From positions 62,001 through 126,000 of the forward strand of contig JAEEYO010000054.1 in assembly GCA_016288205.1 (NCBI GenBank): a stretch of 64,000 nt of DNA, in the 5' to 3' direction. The stretch is from Treponema sp. (GTDB taxonomy: Bacteria > Spirochaetota > Spirochaetia > Treponematales > Treponemataceae). A model generated the notes under the pieces. That model saw nothing but the letters and a program-made list of their open reading frames with translations, ran no database searches and was not told the DNA's origin. Position numbers and translations under genes: made by a program. Positions 61,606-64,000 of the stretch are shown here, in pieces (the first letter of the stretch is position 1; every line of letters begins with the position of its first letter).

Positions 61606-62706
61606 TTACTGAGCACTCACGGCACAGTTGCGTCCGGCTTCCTTCGCCTTGTACAATGCAATGTCCGCGAGCTTGATGAGTTTTTCGGGCGCGACTCCCG
61701 GAGTAATCTCGGTGGTGGAATATCCCGCGCTGATTGAGATGGAGCCGTTGAGTCCGTTTTCAAAAGGAATGCTCATCCTGTGGACTTCCTCCCTGAGCTC
61801 ATCTACCATGGAAGCAAAATCCTCCTTGCTGATTCCGGTTCCCACGCCGGTAAATTCCTCACCTCCATACCGGCAGAAAAGCAGGTCCTTCTTTTTTCCG
61901 AAATCAGTCAGCAGGGCACCGAGGGAGATAAGGCATGCGTCACCGGCCTGATGTCCGTAAGTGTCGTTGTACCTCTTGAAAAAATCTATGTCAATCATAA
62001 CGATGTTGATAATGGTTCCCGGCTCCTGCTGCAACTGCTCCATGCGGCTGAAAAGAACACGGCGGTTTGAGAGTCCGGTCAAAAAATCAGTGTCGCGCTG
62101 CATAATCAGTATGCGGTCCTTCTTGAAGCTTTCCATGCGTATGTAACGGAAATATCCTCCGAGAATCACACCGAACACAAGGAACACTCCAGTGTCCAGC
62201 AAATCCATGACGACGAGATCAGTTGATTTGAAAATGAAAATCAGAACCGAGTGGACGGCGAAGAAAAAGGTGCTGAACAGATTGATTCTGACGCTGTGAT
62301 CCAAAAACAGCATGGGGAGGACAATCAGCAGGCAGGGGAAAGTCACGCTCGCATGGGCAAGTCCCTTCGGCGAATAGATGCTGGTGAATATGCCAAGGGT
62401 ATAAAAGATGGCCGTTGTGAAATATATCAGTGGAAGCGAAATTTTTCTAACCTTCGGAGATTTCAGGCGGAAAATGAAAAAGAGGGCCGCCGTGGCAAAA
62501 GTATTGCTGAAATAATAGGTCACGTAAAGCAGTCCGTAATGCGTAAAGATGCCCAAAATGCTTGTGATAAGAAGAACAAAGGCTATTGAAATAGTAAGAT
62601 AATGAAAGTTGCCGGTGTTTGACTCCCGCACGGCTTCCTTATTTTCTTCATAGGCGGCCTTTTCTTTACTGATGTTCATCCAAGCAAAAATAGTTGGTAA
62701 CGTCAT
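61606..62706 (-). CDS. Membrane diguanylate cyclase (GGDEF)
   Basis: 366 residues. Six membrane helices between about 32 and 190, then a GGDEF domain: MIDIDFFKRYNDTYGHQAGD (metal and guanine contacts) and RYGGEEF at 281-285, a canonical active signature. It should make c-di-GMP from two GTP. No inhibitory RxxD is clear at the usual distance. The membrane part resembles 6TM sensor modules of unknown ligand. The promoter is close: -10 ends 6 nt before ATG 62706, with no SD, so the mRNA may be leaderless; a downstream ATG at 62679 is a possible alternative. The promoter region carries the shared palindrome. Confidence 0.94.
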   Translation of the reverse strand: MTLPTIFAWMNISKEKAAYEENKEAVRESNTGNFHYLTISIAFVLLITSILGIFTHYGLLYVTYYFSNTFATAALFFIFRLKSPKVRKISLPLIYFTTAIFYTLGIFTSIYSPKGLAHASVTFPCLLIVLPMLFLDHSVRINLFSTFFFAVHSVLIFIFKSTDLVVMDLLDTGVFLVFGVILGGYFRYIRMESFKKDRILIMQRDTDFLTGLSNRRVLFSRMEQLQQEPGTIINIVMIDIDFFKRYNDTYGHQAGDACLISLGALLTDFGKKKDLLFCRYGGEEFTGVGTGISKEDFASMVDELREEVHRMSIPFENGLNGSISISAGYSTTEITPGVAPEKLIKLADIALYKAKEAGRNCAVSAQ

Positions 62707-62712
62707 GGCTTA

Positions 62713-62792
62713 ATTATATACCACCGGGGAAATTTTGGCAATGATAAAATGAACGAAATCGACCAAATAGCTCAAAACTACCCAAACGGGTA
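62713..62792 (-). promoter_or_regulatory. Promoter and palindromic operator of the diguanylate cyclase
   Basis: On the minus strand TTGCCA (62741-62736), 17 nt, TATAAT (62718-62713). The box TACCCGTTTGGGTA (62792-62779), a palindrome apart from its central 4 nt, is centred about 47 nt upstream of the -35. It matches the boxes at 12325 and 42053, but lies farther from the -35 than they do. Confidence 0.6.
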
Positions 62793-62876
62793 ATCACTGT
62801 TTCCTTGGAAAGTCATCCAGGAAAACCACCGACGCGGCTTCCCCGGATTTGACTCTTTGAATTCTGCGAGCCCGGC

Positions 62877-63791
62877 TTATTCGGCTTTCAGAGGAACGAC
62901 CGCACCTGTACCCGGCACTACATAGGCAGCCTCAGGAACTTCCTTTCCGTTCCATCTCTTTGCCCTCTCCAGCTGAACCTCATAATCCCACTGGGCACGC
63001 ATCACGTTGTAGTTCTCGGCAATCTTCTGGTTGGTGTAGGCCTGTGCGTCAGCCTTGATCTTCTCGGCATCAGCCTCTCCCTGTGCCCTTGCAACCGCAG
63101 CCTGTGCGTCAAGTTCAGCAGCCTGCTTCTTTGCCTCCGCTTCCTTAACGAGCTTCTGTGCCTGAGCCGCGGCGATGTTTGCCTCCTGCTCCGCCTGTCT
63201 TACCTGCTGGGTTCTGTTGGCGGTCTCCTTGATCTGACGGTCAAAGTCATCGGACCAGTCCCAGTTCGTGATCGTCGTCTGGCTGATTGCGATGGGGTAA
63301 TCGGCCATGCGTGCGAGCATTGCAGCCGCCACCTCGCTGGTGATTTTGTTCTGCTGCTCGACAAGCTCATAAATGCTGTATTTACCTGTGGTCTCCTTAA
63401 GGGATGCCTTTACGTTGTCCTTCATCGCGCTCTGGATGATGTTGTCGCTGTAGTAACGGGTAACGATGTCCATGATTCTGGTCTCGTCGTACATGTAGCG
63501 GACGGCAACCGTAGCACCGACAGTCTGCATGTCCTTTGTGATGGCTCCGTCGCTTCCCACGGAAAACGCCACCTCATAAGTCTTTGGCTCAAGGCGGAAC
63601 TTGCGCACCTGGGAAATGAATGGAACGTGCATTTTCACTCCGGGCTGGATTACTCCTTCCTTGACCTGTCCAAGCTCAACAATCACTCCGCGCTCATTCG
63701 GGGCTACCACGGTGAAGGAAGCCGCGAACAAAACAATCGCAACAACAGCAATCACGGCCGTAACAATCAGTGGCTTAGCATAACTTTTCAT
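62877..63791 (-). CDS. SPFH/prohibitin-family membrane protein (HflC-like)
   Basis: 304 residues from ATG at 63791, 8 nt after the SD GAGG; a GTG 9 nt earlier is also in frame. One N-terminal membrane helix (about 7-28), then the Band 7 domain (VAPNERGVIVELGQVKEG, TVGATVAVRYMYDETRIMDI), then a long Ala/Glu/Gln coiled coil (about 195-260) for ring assembly. Family members form membrane microdomain cages and, as HflKC, restrain FtsH. It stands alone here without hflK. A TTGACA promoter lies just upstream. Confidence 0.92.
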   Translation of the reverse strand: MKSYAKPLIVTAVIAVVAIVLFAASFTVVAPNERGVIVELGQVKEGVIQPGVKMHVPFISQVRKFRLEPKTYEVAFSVGSDGAITKDMQTVGATVAVRYMYDETRIMDIVTRYYSDNIIQSAMKDNVKASLKETTGKYSIYELVEQQNKITSEVAAAMLARMADYPIAISQTTITNWDWSDDFDRQIKETANRTQQVRQAEQEANIAAAQAQKLVKEAEAKKQAAELDAQAAVARAQGEADAEKIKADAQAYTNQKIAENYNVMRAQWDYEVQLERAKRWNGKEVPEAAYVVPGTGAVVPLKAE

Positions 63792-63835
63792 ATCTGACAC
63801 CTCACAAAATTATTGGGGATTTAACTTTATAAAAA

Positions 63836-63864
63836 AAGATAATAAAATTTTCAGGAAGTGTCAA
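63836..63864 (-). promoter_or_regulatory. Promoter of the SPFH protein gene
   Basis: On the minus strand TTGACA (63864-63859), 17 nt, TATCTT (63841-63836). The -35 is perfect and the -10 is weak. Confidence 0.55.
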
Positions 63865-63887
63865 CAAAAAAAACAAATTCATCACAC

Positions 63888-64000
63888 TTACAAAATCTGA
63901 TACATAAAAATGCAGCCCTCGTCATATTTAGGCTTCACATGGAACTGAACAAATTGTTCCTGCTCGGGAGGAAGACGGACAAAACCCATTTTATTATAGT
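63888..64000 (-). CDS. C-terminal end of an unidentified gene, possibly an acetyltransferase
   Basis: The frame enters from the window edge and stops with TAA at 63890-63888. The 36 readable residues begin YNKMGFVRLPPEQEQF and end GCIFMYQIL. YNKMGFV is the kind of sequence found near the end of GNAT acetyltransferases (usually YEKMGF), but that is a guess. The gene lies just upstream of the SPFH gene on the same strand. Confidence 0.5.
   Translation of the reverse strand, partial: YNKMGFVRLPPEQEQFVQFHVKPKYDEGCIFMYQIL

Overview
This window looks like a chromosomal segment of a host-associated spirochete, most likely a Treponema. The basis is the mix of genes: many lipoproteins and signal-peptide proteins, a Cache-type chemotaxis receptor, c-di-GMP enzymes, TPR/transglutaminase-like envelope proteins, an archaeal-like UMP kinase, and expanded AAA-ATPase/PD-(D/E)XK families. 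Most of it has balanced, fairly GC-rich coding sequence. The stretch at about 23.9-28.4 kb is clearly AT-rich and looks acquired. The genus is an inference from gene content; no 16S rRNA gene is present.

Layout. 0-12.3 kb: a four-gene minus-strand envelope operon made of two TPR/transglutaminase-fold paralogues, a 2,005-residue repeat-rich giant and an Ig-like lipoprotein that runs off the window. 12.5-17.9 kb: a secreted DUF4015-type protein coupled to mnmE, an MgtC-like membrane protein and an unrecognised Rossmann-like protein. 18.0-23.7 kb: a broken Rpn-type nuclease remnant, a fusion of two ADP-ribose-removing enzymes, a dicarboxylate-type symporter, an M18 aminopeptidase and an acyltransferase. 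23.9-28.4 kb: the AT-rich island (AAA-ATPase/nuclease, XRE regulator, small unknown genes, YkvA-like protein). 28.5-36.7 kb: an orphan substrate-binding lipoprotein, a DEAD-box helicase, UMP kinase, and an ECF sigma/anti-sigma/IPT-transglutaminase operon. 36.8-49.3 kb: cysS, murB, a double cyclic-nucleotide-binding protein, a chemotaxis receptor, a DUF4143 ATPase and the pyrB-pyrI-pyrC operon. 49.3-55 kb: a membrane LuxR regulator with an outer-membrane protein and S41 protease downstream, then a Ste24-like protease coupled to a transglutaminase-like protein. 55.2-56.1 kb: five tRNAs including a full serine set, then a hairpin-rich element. 56.1-64 kb: an EAL protein, an amidohydrolase, SRP RNA, a patatin lipoprotein, a diguanylate cyclase, an SPFH protein and a partial gene.

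Themes. (i) Five transglutaminase-fold proteins occur, of which two keep the Cys and His and three have lost the Cys. (ii) A palindromic box, TACCCRTTTGGGTA-like, lies at the promoters of the envelope operon, the chemotaxis receptor and the diguanylate cyclase, with a weaker copy at the acyltransferase; this suggests one regulator linking envelope, motility and c-di-GMP. (iii) Several genes have a well-spaced promoter whose -10 box ends only 6-7 nt before the start codon, with no Shine-Dalgarno sequence, so leaderless transcripts are likely. (iv) The most unusual single protein is the ADP-ribosylglycohydrolase/PARG-like fusion at 18.4-20.1 kb.

All calls come from reading the sequence by eye and from family knowledge; no database search was run.
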